A DNA stretch of 64,000 nt from Halobacillus faecis. Lineage in GTDB: Bacteria > Bacillota > Bacilli > Bacillales > Halobacillaceae. This document shows, piece by piece, positions 38,027 through 46,503 of the stretch. The notes below the pieces were generated by a model. That model was given only the letters and a program-made list of their open reading frames with translations, did not search any database and was not told the origin of the DNA. The stretch lies in the NCBI RefSeq assembly GCF_007991335.1, contig NZ_BJYD01000003.1, forward strand, positions 1 to 64,000. The letters run 5' to 3'. The position numbers and the translations under genes were made by a program. Each line of letters opens with the position of its first letter. The first letter of the stretch is position 1.

Positions 38027-38318
38027 TGATAACACCCTTTTCTAAGAATTTCGCCAGTGCGACCGTACCGATGAAGAGAAGAATACCAATCAGCAGGACG
38101 ACATCATTAAACCTTGTTGTTACGAGCAGGACGGCGATTAGTCCTGCTAAGGCCATAAGATTGATTCCAATGATATCAAGGGCAACCGCACGGTCCGGAT
38201 TCGTCGGGCCGAGAATTGCGCGATATAAAAGGAGGATCACGGAGATTGCTACAGCTACAACAGCGATGGTAGCTGATATTTGGATCCATGTTTGTGTCAT
38301 ATCAAGGATATCTTCCAT
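38007..38318 (-). CDS. mnhF: Na+/H+ antiporter subunit F (MrpF/MnhF)
   Basis: A 103-residue subunit with three helices and the conserved LGPTNPDRAVALDIIGIN segment. In B. subtilis MrpF has also been linked to cholate efflux. It starts directly next to the mnhE stop codon, with GGAGGTG upstream, and overlaps mnhG at its 3' end. Confidence 0.93.
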   Translation of the reverse strand: MEDILDMTQTWIQISATIAVVAVAISVILLLYRAILGPTNPDRAVALDIIGINLMALAGLIAVLLVTTRFNDVVLLIGILLFIGTVALAKFLEKGVIIERDVD

Positions 38319-38795
38319 TTAACGGGTCACCTCCAAGATACGCTTTTCAAATGAATTCTTAATTTCACTGACAGATTCTTGAACATCCGGCATATCCATC
38401 GCATGAATAAAGATTTTCGTATGATCTTCACTCACGACCACCGACAATGTCCCGGGAGTCAAAGAAATCAAGTTGGCAAGAAGTGTAATTTCAAAGTTTG
38501 TTTTCACGTCAATTGGTAATGCGAATATCCCTGGCTGCATATCCATTTTTGGCTTATACACATGCTTGACAATGTCGATGTTGGAAAGGACAAGCTCTCG
38601 TATAAACAAAAGAATGAGAAGGAAAAACTTCCACGCCCGTTTCATATAAAATGAATCTGGTATAAAACGCTGAAGGACGAAGAGAAGTATGATTCCTAAA
38701 ATATATCCGACAAAGAAAGTTGTGAAATTGTATGTTTCACTCAGGAACATCCACATCATAGCGATGATGATGTTCAGTACGATTTGTAAAGGCAT
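38319..38795 (-). CDS. mnhE: Na+/H+ antiporter subunit E (MrpE/MnhE)
   Basis: A 158-residue MNHE-family subunit with N-terminal helices and the conserved NLISLTPGTLSVVVSED segment. In other Bacillus it is needed for full activity and assembly of the Mrp complex. The start at 38795 follows AAAGGAG by 9 bases. It is 6 bases from mnhD. Confidence 0.93.
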   Translation of the reverse strand: MPLQIVLNIIIAMMWMFLSETYNFTTFFVGYILGIILLFVLQRFIPDSFYMKRAWKFFLLILLFIRELVLSNIDIVKHVYKPKMDMQPGIFALPIDVKTNFEITLLANLISLTPGTLSVVVSEDHTKIFIHAMDMPDVQESVSEIKNSFEKRILEVTR

Positions 38796-38801
38796 CAGCT
38801 T

Positions 38802-40286
38802 CTACTCCTTTAACACAGAATCAATATAGAGTTCTGGATCCATTATATATTGAGCGATGGTTTCTATTGTCGGGAAGAACCATTCAGCACCTACGCCGAG
38901 GAGGATGGAAACGGTAAGTAGCCCAGCAGCAGGAATAGCCATTCGTTTTCCTTTCTTTTCCCGATCAGGAACAGGAATGTCCATTTTTTCTCCCCAATAC
39001 CCTCGAATGAAAATTCTGATCATCGAGAACAGAATCAATAGACTTGAAATAAGAGCGATAATGACGATGAAAATTTCTTCTTCGCCCAGGCCGCCGCGCA
39101 ACAATAATAGTTTACCGATGAAACCACTAAATGGTGGTATTCCGGCCAACACTAAAGAGGCTAGAAACATAAGCCATCCGAGGACGGGATAATGATGGAT
39201 CAAGCCACCCATTTTACGAAGGTCAGATGTGCCCGCTACATAAGCAGTGGCTCCCACAAGGATGAAGAGAGCTCCTTTGATCACCATATCATGAACAAGA
39301 TAATAGATCGTACCGGTTATGGAAACCTCAGTAAAGATTCCAATCCCCATAAGCATAAAGCCTACGGCTGGTATGATATTATACGCAACGATCAGCTTGA
39401 TATTGTTCGTGGACAAAGCACCAACAACTCCAAAAATCATAGTCAAAGCTGCTAGGTAAATGAACAAGGTATGGGTCAATTCCACCTCGTGATTGAAGAT
39501 CAAGGTGAACGTCCGCAAGATGGAATAAACCCCTACTTTTGTTAACAGCGCTCCGAACAAAGCGGATACGACCGGATTTGGAGATATATAAGGCCGTGGC
39601 AGCCAATAGTAGAGAGGGAAGACGGCCGCTTTTGTTGCAAATACAAAAAAGAACAAAATGGCAATGGTCGTCAAAATCCCTTGCTGGTCCACTTCCTGGA
39701 CACGCTGAGCGGCTTGAGCCATGTTGACTGTTCCTACAACCGAATAGAGAAAGGCAATGGTCGTTACGAACAACATGGAAGAAAATAAGTTGATCAATAC
39801 ATACTTAATCGATTCCCTAAGTTGTGCCTTCCCATTCCCAAGTACGATCAATCCATAGGAAGCCATCAAAAGGACTTCAAAAAATACGAAAAGGTTGAAT
39901 AAATCCCCAGTTAAAAATGCACCACTGACTCCGGAAATCAGCATAAAGAAGAAAGTATAGAAGTAAAAAGACTCTTCTTTTCTTGATAAGGATTGAGGTG
40001 CAAAGAAAACACTGGCCACCGCAATGATGTTTGTCGTAAGAACAAGCGTCATGGCTAGTAGATCAGCGACAAGGACGATCCCAAAGGGTGCCTGCCAGCT
40101 ACCCATTTCAAGAACGATGTTCCCGTTCTCTCTCACTTGCATGAAAATCAACCCGACAACGAGAAGATTAATCATCGCGAAAGCTTTGGAAAGAATGCGG
40201 ACTAATTTTGTTTTTTTGTGTATGAAAGCTAAGAAGATGCCTGCTATTAAAGGCAGCAGGATAGGCAATACAGCTAAATTACTCAT
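38802..40286 (-). CDS. mnhD: Na+/H+ antiporter subunit D (MrpD/MnhD)
   Basis: A 494-residue NuoM/NuoN-like (proton-conducting membrane transporter) subunit with about 14 helices. The central motif FPLYYWLPRPYISPNPVVSA and lysine- and glutamate-bearing helices are as expected for ion translocation. It overlaps mnhC by 8 bases, with AAGGGG upstream. Confidence 0.94.
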   Translation of the reverse strand: MSNLAVLPILLPLIAGIFLAFIHKKTKLVRILSKAFAMINLLVVGLIFMQVRENGNIVLEMGSWQAPFGIVLVADLLAMTLVLTTNIIAVASVFFAPQSLSRKEESFYFYTFFFMLISGVSGAFLTGDLFNLFVFFEVLLMASYGLIVLGNGKAQLRESIKYVLINLFSSMLFVTTIAFLYSVVGTVNMAQAAQRVQEVDQQGILTTIAILFFFVFATKAAVFPLYYWLPRPYISPNPVVSALFGALLTKVGVYSILRTFTLIFNHEVELTHTLFIYLAALTMIFGVVGALSTNNIKLIVAYNIIPAVGFMLMGIGIFTEVSITGTIYYLVHDMVIKGALFILVGATAYVAGTSDLRKMGGLIHHYPVLGWLMFLASLVLAGIPPFSGFIGKLLLLRGGLGEEEIFIVIIALISSLLILFSMIRIFIRGYWGEKMDIPVPDREKKGKRMAIPAAGLLTVSILLGVGAEWFFPTIETIAQYIMDPELYIDSVLKE

Positions 40287-40617
40287 AATCGTTACCCCTT
40301 AATTGCTCCATATTATCAGTGCCGTTAATTTTTGCAGCACGATAAGCTAATACAAGTAGTAGGCTTGTTACACCGAAACTGATGACGATTGAAGTCAAGA
40401 TCAATGCCTGCGGGAGTGGATCCGTGTAGTTTTCTACTCCTTCAGTCAGTACTGGTGGTGCTCCTGTTTTCAACTCTCCCATTGTCAGGATGAACAGGTG
40501 GGCCCCATGGGAAATGAGGCCTGTCCCTATGATAATACGTAACAATTGTTTCTGAAGGAGGTTGTAGACACCCATAGTGAAGAGAATGCCGGCTAGAACG
40601 GCCATAATAATTTCCAT
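40279..40617 (-). CDS. mnhC: Na+/H+ antiporter subunit C (MrpC/MnhC)
   Basis: A 112-residue NuoK-like subunit with three helices and the conserved segments GTGLISHGAHL and DPLPQALILTSIVISFG. Its ribosome site (AAGGAGGAGG) lies inside the last codons of mnhA. In most Bacillaceae a separate mnhB precedes mnhC; here mnhC follows mnhA with three bases between. Confidence 0.94.
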   Translation of the reverse strand: MEIIMAVLAGILFTMGVYNLLQKQLLRIIIGTGLISHGAHLFILTMGELKTGAPPVLTEGVENYTDPLPQALILTSIVISFGVTSLLLVLAYRAAKINGTDNMEQLRGNDYE

Positions 40618-40620
40618 GTA

Positions 40621-42957
40621 TTATTCCTCCTCCTTGTTCTTTCTAAAACGGATCAATCCGTAAATTGCCATAGCGGCAATCCCTAGTACAACAATTTCAA
40701 ACAATGTATCCAATCCACGGAAGTCTACAAGGATGACGTTTACGATATTGTCCCCTCCGCCAAGCTTGTAAGAATTTTTTGTGAAATAATCAGATATAGA
40801 CTCAAAGAACTTACTGCTGTGAGAAGAAATAGCTACCATCGTCATCAACGCACCAAAACCGATCGATATAACGAGGTTAAGTGCCTTGGTACTTACGGGT
40901 TCTTCTTTTTTACGTAGCTTCGGTAAATGATAAAAAACAAGCAAGAACAAAGCGACAGTTACTGTTTCTACAATCAACTGAGTAAGAGCGAGATCAGGTG
41001 CTCGGTAAAGGACGAATAGCATCGATAATCCATAACCTACGACACCTAATATAAGAATTGCGGCAATTCGGTTATTGGTAAGAGCGGTACCTATGGCTGC
41101 GATAACCATTGTAACAGCGACAAGTATTTCAGCAGCCGTAATTTCAGCTACATTCGATGTATCCAATGTAAATCCGCCCGTTATGGCCATAAAGGCAAAT
41201 GAAATGACGATGATCGCCGCTAGAATCAGTCTGACATATCTTCCAAGAGAACCATTCATATATCCTTTTGTGATTGTCGTAGAATATCGTTCAACTCGAT
41301 CAACGGTACCGTCATAAACTTTATTCATACTTAGCACCCCGGGCACAACATTGTACACCGGCGCCCATACCTTTCTGGAAAGGGCTAAGATACTTCCAAA
41401 GACGAGAACAGTAAGGGACATAATGAATGGTGGAATAAATCCATGCCAGAAATAAATGTGTTTCTCTTCTAACGCGGCACCTTTGACAGCTTCAGCAGCA
41501 TGGGCAATAAATGGCTCATTGATCACACTTGGGAACAAGCCAATGACCACTACACCTGCTACAAGAACAATCGGTGATATGAGCATACCGATGGGAGCTT
41601 CATGCGGCTTTTTAGGCAGTTCATTCAGGTGTGATTGACCACGGAAAGTGCCGAAGAAGAAGTACATGGAATATACAAAGGTGAATATACTGCCGAATAC
41701 AGCTAAGTAAGGCACACTCGTTTGCAATATTCCAGCAATGCCGGTACTAGCTGCCTCCAAATGTAACGAAGACTCAAAGAACATCTCTTTACTATAGAAC
41801 CCGTTTAAGAATGGCAGGGGTACGCCAGCCATAGAGAACGAGCCAAACAGTGCAAGAGTAGCTGTCATCGGCATGAACGTCATCAATCCGCCAAGTTTAC
41901 GGATGTCCCTCGTTCCTGCTTCGTGGTCCACAATACCGGCAACCATAAATAGACTACCTTTGAACGTGGCATGGTTAAGAATATGGAAAACAGCCCCAAA
42001 GATTGCTGCTTTTGTGCCGAATCCGAGCATAGCCATAATCATTCCAAGCTGACTGATTGTTGAGAATGCTAGAATTCCTTTCAAGTCTGTTTGTCTTACA
42101 GCCATATAAGAACCCCAGCATAATGTGATAATTCCTGCCATCGATACAATGATGAAGAACCATTCATTTGCGGAAAGCATCGGGGAATAGCGGGCCACAA
42201 GATAGATACCTGCTTTCACCATTGTTGCTGAGTGTAAGTAAGCACTCACCGGAGTTGGAGCTTCCATAGCATCCGGCAGCCAGATATGGAATGGGAACTG
42301 AGCAGACTTTGTAAAAGCACCAAGCAATAAAAGAACGAGGATCAGTGGGAAGAATTCACTGTTAAGAATTAATTGTTGCTGATCAATCATTCCTCGGATG
42401 CTTGACGTGTTCGTCAAGACACTCATAAAGATAAGAGCGCCCAATAGACTTAACCCACCAAAGACGGTAATAAGCATTGATTTTAATGCACCGTATCTGG
42501 ATTCTTTCTTATAGTTCCAAAATCCGATCAATAAGAAAGATGATAGAGAAGTGAATTCCCAAAAACTGTACAAGGCAAATACGTTATCAGACAATACAAC
42601 TCCTAACATAGAGCCCATAAATATGAGAAAGTACACATAAAAATGTCCCAGTTGCTCCGATTTATGTAGGTAAAAAACCGAATAGAAGGCAACTAGGGCG
42701 CCAATTCCGCTGATTAATAGAACAAATAGTAAACTTAGTCCATCCAGGTGAAAGACCATATTCATATCCAGAGACGGGATCCAGGAATATTCATGGACGA
42801 CCGGTTCGAAACCAGTACCTAAAAAGCGGGCAAAATAAATAAAAATCAACACAGGTACAATCGTAACGAAGAATCCTGTGTGAATCTTTTCTTTCCATTT
42901 ACTTAACAATGGGATAAAAATTGCAATGATAAAGGGCAATAATACAGCCACCAACAT
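40621..42957 (-). CDS. mnhA: Na+/H+ antiporter subunit A (MrpA/MnhA)
   Basis: A 778-residue NuoL-like largest Mrp subunit, first gene of the operon. The proton-pumping core includes FPFHIWLPDAMEAPTPVSAYLHS (residues near 230) and the helices around it. The C-terminal third carries the MbhD/E-like region (ALTQLIVETVTVALFLLVFYHLP; ILVDFRGLDTLFEI). It ends in a short charged tail and is not extended by an MnhB domain. The start at 42957 follows AAAGGAGG. The complex exchanges Na+ for H+ and supports alkaline or saline growth. The missing mnhB is notable. Confidence 0.94.
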   Translation of the reverse strand: MLVAVLLPFIIAIFIPLLSKWKEKIHTGFFVTIVPVLIFIYFARFLGTGFEPVVHEYSWIPSLDMNMVFHLDGLSLLFVLLISGIGALVAFYSVFYLHKSEQLGHFYVYFLIFMGSMLGVVLSDNVFALYSFWEFTSLSSFLLIGFWNYKKESRYGALKSMLITVFGGLSLLGALIFMSVLTNTSSIRGMIDQQQLILNSEFFPLILVLLLLGAFTKSAQFPFHIWLPDAMEAPTPVSAYLHSATMVKAGIYLVARYSPMLSANEWFFIIVSMAGIITLCWGSYMAVRQTDLKGILAFSTISQLGMIMAMLGFGTKAAIFGAVFHILNHATFKGSLFMVAGIVDHEAGTRDIRKLGGLMTFMPMTATLALFGSFSMAGVPLPFLNGFYSKEMFFESSLHLEAASTGIAGILQTSVPYLAVFGSIFTFVYSMYFFFGTFRGQSHLNELPKKPHEAPIGMLISPIVLVAGVVVIGLFPSVINEPFIAHAAEAVKGAALEEKHIYFWHGFIPPFIMSLTVLVFGSILALSRKVWAPVYNVVPGVLSMNKVYDGTVDRVERYSTTITKGYMNGSLGRYVRLILAAIIVISFAFMAITGGFTLDTSNVAEITAAEILVAVTMVIAAIGTALTNNRIAAILILGVVGYGLSMLFVLYRAPDLALTQLIVETVTVALFLLVFYHLPKLRKKEEPVSTKALNLVISIGFGALMTMVAISSHSSKFFESISDYFTKNSYKLGGGDNIVNVILVDFRGLDTLFEIVVLGIAAMAIYGLIRFRKNKEEE

Positions 42958-43161
42958 GTGGTATGTTCCTCCTTTGACGTAACTTTCCTCTATATTTTAA
43001 TTGGATTTTGGATGTTCGTAACAATGTGTTCACTCAATTGTAATCAAAAAAAGGTTCATTATTCAACTGTAGCATACCGGGGATATGTGGCGGTAGGCAT
43101 TATTTAGTCTGTCCTTATAAATAAGAAGGAAGACATCATTTAGTTAAATAAAAAAAGTCAT
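42958..43161. other. Non-coding stretch upstream of the Mrp operon
   Basis: About 200 bases without a gene. It must hold the Mrp promoter on the minus strand, but I see no clear consensus. An imperfect hairpin (GTCTGTCCTT near 43109 with AAGGAAGAC near 43128) is present. Confidence 0.4.
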
Positions 43162-43193
43162 AAAAAAACTCGTCCTCTGCTGGATGGACGAGT
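43162..43193 (-). terminator. Intrinsic terminator of sda
   Basis: ACTCGTCC (43168-43175) pairs with GGACGAGT (43186-43193). On the minus strand a T run follows (43162-43168). Confidence 0.85.
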
Positions 43194-43236
43194 GTTCATG
43201 GGAAGAAATGTCATTATTTGTCGTGAAATGTAAAGG

Positions 43237-43404
43237 TCAGCCTACATGTGAGATATGCTTATCTAAAAGGTGCTGGATGGACCGCGAGTTTATTTCACGT
43301 TTAATTTGTTCTATAAACTCATCTGAAAGATTGAGTTCAATGGCTTTGTGGTAAGATTGTATTAGTAGGGAATCCGATAATTGCTTCATGCCGCTGTCAC
43401 ACAT
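43237..43404 (-). CDS. sda: Sda, inhibitor of sporulation kinase KinA
   Basis: A short gene of 55 codons. The translated core is MKQLSDSLLIQSYHKAIELN, then LSDEFIEQIKREINSRSI, a helix-turn-helix hairpin. This matches B. subtilis Sda ([20 protein letters not shown]...), which blocks KinA when DNA replication is disturbed. The start is placed at 43404 because GGGAGG lies 10 bases before it. The internal Met at 43389 is 22 bases from that site. B. subtilis Sda has a similar short N-terminal extension before its functional Met. A palindrome overlaps the start. It is divergent from yqeG with a DnaA-box cluster between. Confidence 0.9.
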   Translation of the reverse strand: MCDSGMKQLSDSLLIQSYHKAIELNLSDEFIEQIKREINSRSIQHLLDKHISHVG

Positions 43405-43411
43405 GTGACAG
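43394..43411. promoter_or_regulatory. Inverted repeat over the sda start codon
   Basis: CTGTCAC (43394-43400) and GTGACAG (43405-43411) flank ACAT, which contains the proposed ATG on the minus strand. In the mRNA this puts the start codon in a hairpin loop. Confidence 0.6.
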
Positions 43412-43501
43412 TCACCTCCCGCTTGAATTGAATCATTGAACGTTCGAATTTTTAATGTATTCTTACCTTATCACGACCCTTATTTCGCCACAATATGGAA
43501 G

Positions 43502-43601
43502 TTATCTACATAAAATTGTAGATAACTTTTTGAAAAAAGAGGTTTAGATGAGTGATAACAAAGAAGTTACTGTGTGGAATATGTGAATAAACTTATCCAC
43601 A
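43502..43601. promoter_or_regulatory. DnaA-box cluster between sda and yqeG
   Basis: Five DnaA-like 9-mers lie within 100 bases. They are TTATCTACA (43502-43510, plus); TTATCTACA (43517-43525, minus); TATTCCACA (43573-43581, minus, 7/9); TTATTCACA (43582-43590, minus, 8/9); and TTATCCACA (43593-43601, plus, perfect). In B. subtilis a DnaA-box cluster is known between yqeG and sda, and DnaA controls sda transcription. Confidence 0.85.
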
Positions 43602-43654
43602 ACCTATTATTGTCGGTAATTGTCGAACGATTTTTGTTCTTATCGTAAGTCTTT

Positions 43655-43683
43655 TTGAAACATCCTTCGATTTTGTATATGAT
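43655..43683 (+). promoter_or_regulatory. SigA promoter of the yqeG operon
   Basis: TTGAAA (43655-43660) and TATGAT (43678-43683), spacer 17 bases, each 5/6. It lies 44 bases before the yqeG start. Confidence 0.7.
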
Positions 43684-43726
43684 GGTGAAGGAGATTTTGC
43701 GGTTGTATGAGGAGATGAACTGATAG

Positions 43727-44251
43727 ATGCTAAAAAACTTTTTACCAGATGAACATGTGCCGAGCGTTTTTGATATCGACCCGGACCATTTAAAAGAAAA
43801 AGGAATCAAAGGTGTTATTACCGATTTAGATAATACCCTTGTTGCCTGGGATGAACCGGATGCAACAGAAGCCATCAAAGGATGGTTCGATAAAATGAGC
43901 GAGCACGGCATTCAGGTTACAATTGCTTCTAATAATAATGAAGCTCGAGTGAAGCTTTTTTCTGAACCTCTGGATACTACGTTTATCCATAGTGCCAGGA
44001 AGCCATTATCGAAGGCTTTCAAGAAGGCTCAGAAGCAGATGAAGCTCAAGAAGGATGAAGTCGCTGTTATTGGAGATCAGCTGCTCACCGATGTCCTGGG
44101 CGGGAATTCTGCTGGGTTCCATACAATCTTAGTTGTTCCTATCGTGGAAACGGACGGATTTGTTACGAAGTTCAACAGAAAGATTGAAAGGCGAATATTA
44201 AATTGGATGCGAAGAAAAGGGAAGATTACATGGCAGAGGAGAGATCAGTGA
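43727..44251 (+). CDS. yqeG: YqeG family HAD-type phosphatase
   Basis: A 174-residue HAD IIIA-type hydrolase. The nucleophile motif is VITDLDNTLVAWDEP near residues 35-49. The Ser/Asn-rich motif II is TIASNNNE, and the acidic motif is VIGDQLLTDVLGGNSAG. The physiological substrate is unknown. It heads the yqeG-yqeH-aroE operon. Its stop overlaps the yqeH start by one base (TGATG). Confidence 0.92.
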   Translation: MLKNFLPDEHVPSVFDIDPDHLKEKGIKGVITDLDNTLVAWDEPDATEAIKGWFDKMSEHGIQVTIASNNNEARVKLFSEPLDTTFIHSARKPLSKAFKKAQKQMKLKKDEVAVIGDQLLTDVLGGNSAGFHTILVVPIVETDGFVTKFNRKIERRILNWMRRKGKITWQRRDQ

Positions 44252-45351
44252 TGGGTGAAATACAATGTCAAGGATGCGGAGCCGTCATTCAAACGACAAA
44301 CCCAGAAGAAGCAGGATATGCACCTGCGTCAGCACTAGAAAGGGAAGACATCATTTGCAAGAGGTGCTTCCGCTTAAAACATTATAATGAGGTGCAGGAC
44401 GTTCCATTTCAAGATGATGACTTCCTTGAGATGTTGAACCAGATCAGTGATACGAAAGGGCTGGTTGTACAGCTAGTAGATATCTTCGATTTCAATGGAA
44501 GTTTTATTTCAGGATTGAAGCGTTTGACTGGAAACAACCCTGTCATTCTCGTAGGAAACAAGATGGACGTACTTCCAAAGTCAGTGAACCACGGGAAAGT
44601 CAAACATTGGTTAAAACGTTCTGCTAAAGAGAATGGCTTAGAGGTTGAAGATGTGTACTTAATCTCAGCTGAGAAGAATCAAGGGATTCAGCAATTGTCA
44701 CAAGCCATCGAACAATATCGTGAAGGTGGAGATGTATATGTGGTGGGTACGACGAATGTTGGGAAATCAACCTTTATCAATACCCTTATTTCAAATACAT
44801 CTGGCGTTAAGGATGCCATTACGACCTCGTATTTTCCTGGTACGACTTTAGGTTTTATTGATATTCCTCTAGACGAAACAAGCTCACTATATGATACACC
44901 TGGGGTCATCCAGCGCCATCAAATGGCTCACTATGTGTCTGATAAGGATCTGAAACTTATTACACCACGGAAAGAAGTTAAGCCGAAAGTGTATCAGTTG
45001 AATGAAGAACAGACGCTTTTTGTAGGCGGTCTTGCCCGTCTGGATTTTGAGACAGGCGAACGTAGTTCTTTTGTCTGTCACTTCTCTAATGAATTGAATA
45101 TTCATCGAACAAAATTGGAAAAAGCAGATGAACTGTATGAAAATCATTTAGGGGAACTTTTATCACCCCCAGACCCAGATACAATGACAAAGCTCCCTCC
45201 GTTAAAAGGTCATACGTTAAAGATTAAAGAAGACAAAACGGATATCGTCTTTTCTGGACTCGGTTGGGTCACGGTTCCAGAAGGTGGCATCACGGTTACT
45301 GCCCATGTGCCTGAAGGAGTGAAAGTGTCCTTGAGAGAGTCACTCATATAG
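44251..45351 (+). CDS. yqeH: Ribosome biogenesis GTPase YqeH
   Basis: YqeH is needed for 30S subunit assembly. It is a circularly permuted GTPase: the G4 motif NKMD (near 107) comes before the G1 P-loop TTNVGKST (near 168) and the G3 DTPG. An N-terminal zinc finger has CQGCG and CKRCF. The start at 44251 follows GAGGAG by 9 bases and yields 366 residues, the length I recall in B. subtilis. Earlier ATGs would add 7 or 16 residues inside yqeG. Confidence 0.95.
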   Translation: MGEIQCQGCGAVIQTTNPEEAGYAPASALEREDIICKRCFRLKHYNEVQDVPFQDDDFLEMLNQISDTKGLVVQLVDIFDFNGSFISGLKRLTGNNPVILVGNKMDVLPKSVNHGKVKHWLKRSAKENGLEVEDVYLISAEKNQGIQQLSQAIEQYREGGDVYVVGTTNVGKSTFINTLISNTSGVKDAITTSYFPGTTLGFIDIPLDETSSLYDTPGVIQRHQMAHYVSDKDLKLITPRKEVKPKVYQLNEEQTLFVGGLARLDFETGERSSFVCHFSNELNIHRTKLEKADELYENHLGELLSPPDPDTMTKLPPLKGHTLKIKEDKTDIVFSGLGWVTVPEGGITVTAHVPEGVKVSLRESLI

Positions 45352-45362
45352 GAGGGGATCAT

Positions 45363-46199
45363 TTGTACAAACTAGGATTGATCGGCCACCCGATTGGTCA
45401 TTCCATGTCTCCATGGATCCATGAAAAACTAATGGAGCAGCAGGGGATCGAAGGGAAGTATGAACTGCTGGAAATCCAGCCGGATGAGTTTGATGAAAAA
45501 ATCAATTTATTGAAAGAAAAAGGGCTGGATGGTTTCAATGTAACCGTGCCATATAAAGAGAAAATTATCCCTTACCTTGATGGTCTGGATGACAGCGCCC
45601 GGCATTTGGGCGCAGTGAACACTGTTCATCACACAAATCACGGTTGGATTGGGTACAACACTGACGGAAGAGGGTTCGTTCATTCTCTGAAAAACCGTTA
45701 CCCTGATCTTTTTCACGAGAACGCTAAAGCCTTATTGTTAGGAAGCGGAGGAGCGGCAAGAGGAATATTTGAAGCTCTTACGAGATCTACCATCAATCGT
45801 GTAGACATAGCCAATCGTACGTTGAAGAGGGCGGAAGACGTTATTCAGGACATCCCTTCAAAGGCGTATGCTGGTGCTCTAACACTTGAACAGGCGAAAA
45901 ACACCCTCATGGATTACGACTTAATTGTCCAAACCACGACGGTCGGGATGAACCCTGATCATGATCAAATGATCGTATCACTGGATCACTTGACAAAAGG
46001 GACTGTTGTAAGCGATATTGTTTACCGTCCTATGAAAACGAAATTCTTAAACGAAGCAGAAAAAAGAGGAGCGCGGCTCCATTTTGGACATGAAATGCTG
46101 CTGCAGCAAGCTGTTTATGCCTTTCAAATATGGACAGACACCGAGCCTGAGTCTACGCTACTGCTCAATGAATTCGAACAGAAATTGAAAGGGGTATAG
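45363..46199 (+). CDS. aroE: Shikimate dehydrogenase (NADP+)
   Basis: AroE reduces 3-dehydroshikimate in aromatic amino acid synthesis. The 278-residue protein has the substrate motif GHPIGHSMSP near 8-17, the catalytic lysine segment NVTVPYKE near 61-68, and the nucleotide-binding GSGGAARG near 128-135. The start is TTG at 45363 after GGAGGGG. It lies between yqeH and yhbY, as aroD (the B. subtilis name) does. Confidence 0.95.
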   Translation: MYKLGLIGHPIGHSMSPWIHEKLMEQQGIEGKYELLEIQPDEFDEKINLLKEKGLDGFNVTVPYKEKIIPYLDGLDDSARHLGAVNTVHHTNHGWIGYNTDGRGFVHSLKNRYPDLFHENAKALLLGSGGAARGIFEALTRSTINRVDIANRTLKRAEDVIQDIPSKAYAGALTLEQAKNTLMDYDLIVQTTTVGMNPDHDQMIVSLDHLTKGTVVSDIVYRPMKTKFLNEAEKRGARLHFGHEMLLQQAVYAFQIWTDTEPESTLLLNEFEQKLKGV

Positions 46200-46200
46200 A

Positions 46201-46491
46201 ATGTTAACAAGTAAACAGAAGAAGCATTTACGGGCGGCTTCTCATAATATACAGCCGATTTTTCAAGTAGGGAAAGCCGGCGTGAATGAAAATATGACGA
46301 AACAAATTGATGAAGCCCTTGAAAAGAGGGAACTGATAAAAGTGAGCATTTTACAAAACTGCTTTGAAGACAATCATGTCGTTGCAGATGAGATTGTTGA
46401 AGCCACAAATGCTCATATTGTCCAGGTGATAGGAAATACGATCATCCTTTATAAAGAGTCCAAAGAAAATAAACAAATCGAGTTACCATAA
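46201..46491 (+). CDS. yhbY: Ribosome assembly RNA-binding protein YhbY (YqeI), CRM domain
   Basis: A 96-residue single CRM-domain protein that associates with large-subunit precursors. The family start LTSKQKKHLRAASHNIQPIFQ and the GKAGVNENM loop are present. It begins one base after the aroE stop. Confidence 0.93.
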   Translation: MLTSKQKKHLRAASHNIQPIFQVGKAGVNENMTKQIDEALEKRELIKVSILQNCFEDNHVVADEIVEATNAHIVQVIGNTIILYKESKENKQIELP

Positions 46492-46503
46492 AGGGGAAGG
46501 TCA

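Noticed and set aside
38026-38322. 98-codon plus-strand frame opposite mnhF
   Set aside because: Fully antisense to mnhF, with an Arg/Ile-rich translation and no ribosome site.
40621-40860. MnhA C-terminus as a hidden MnhB fusion
   Set aside because: The last 80 residues match the normal MrpA end (ILVDFRGLDTLFEI, one helix, charged tail), and the total length is that of an unfused MrpA.
43502-43525. Inverted pair TTATCTACA/TGTAGATAA as a transcription terminator
   Set aside because: Both arms are DnaA-box-like and more boxes follow nearby; a DnaA cluster at yqeG-sda is known, and there is no transcript to end on the plus strand.
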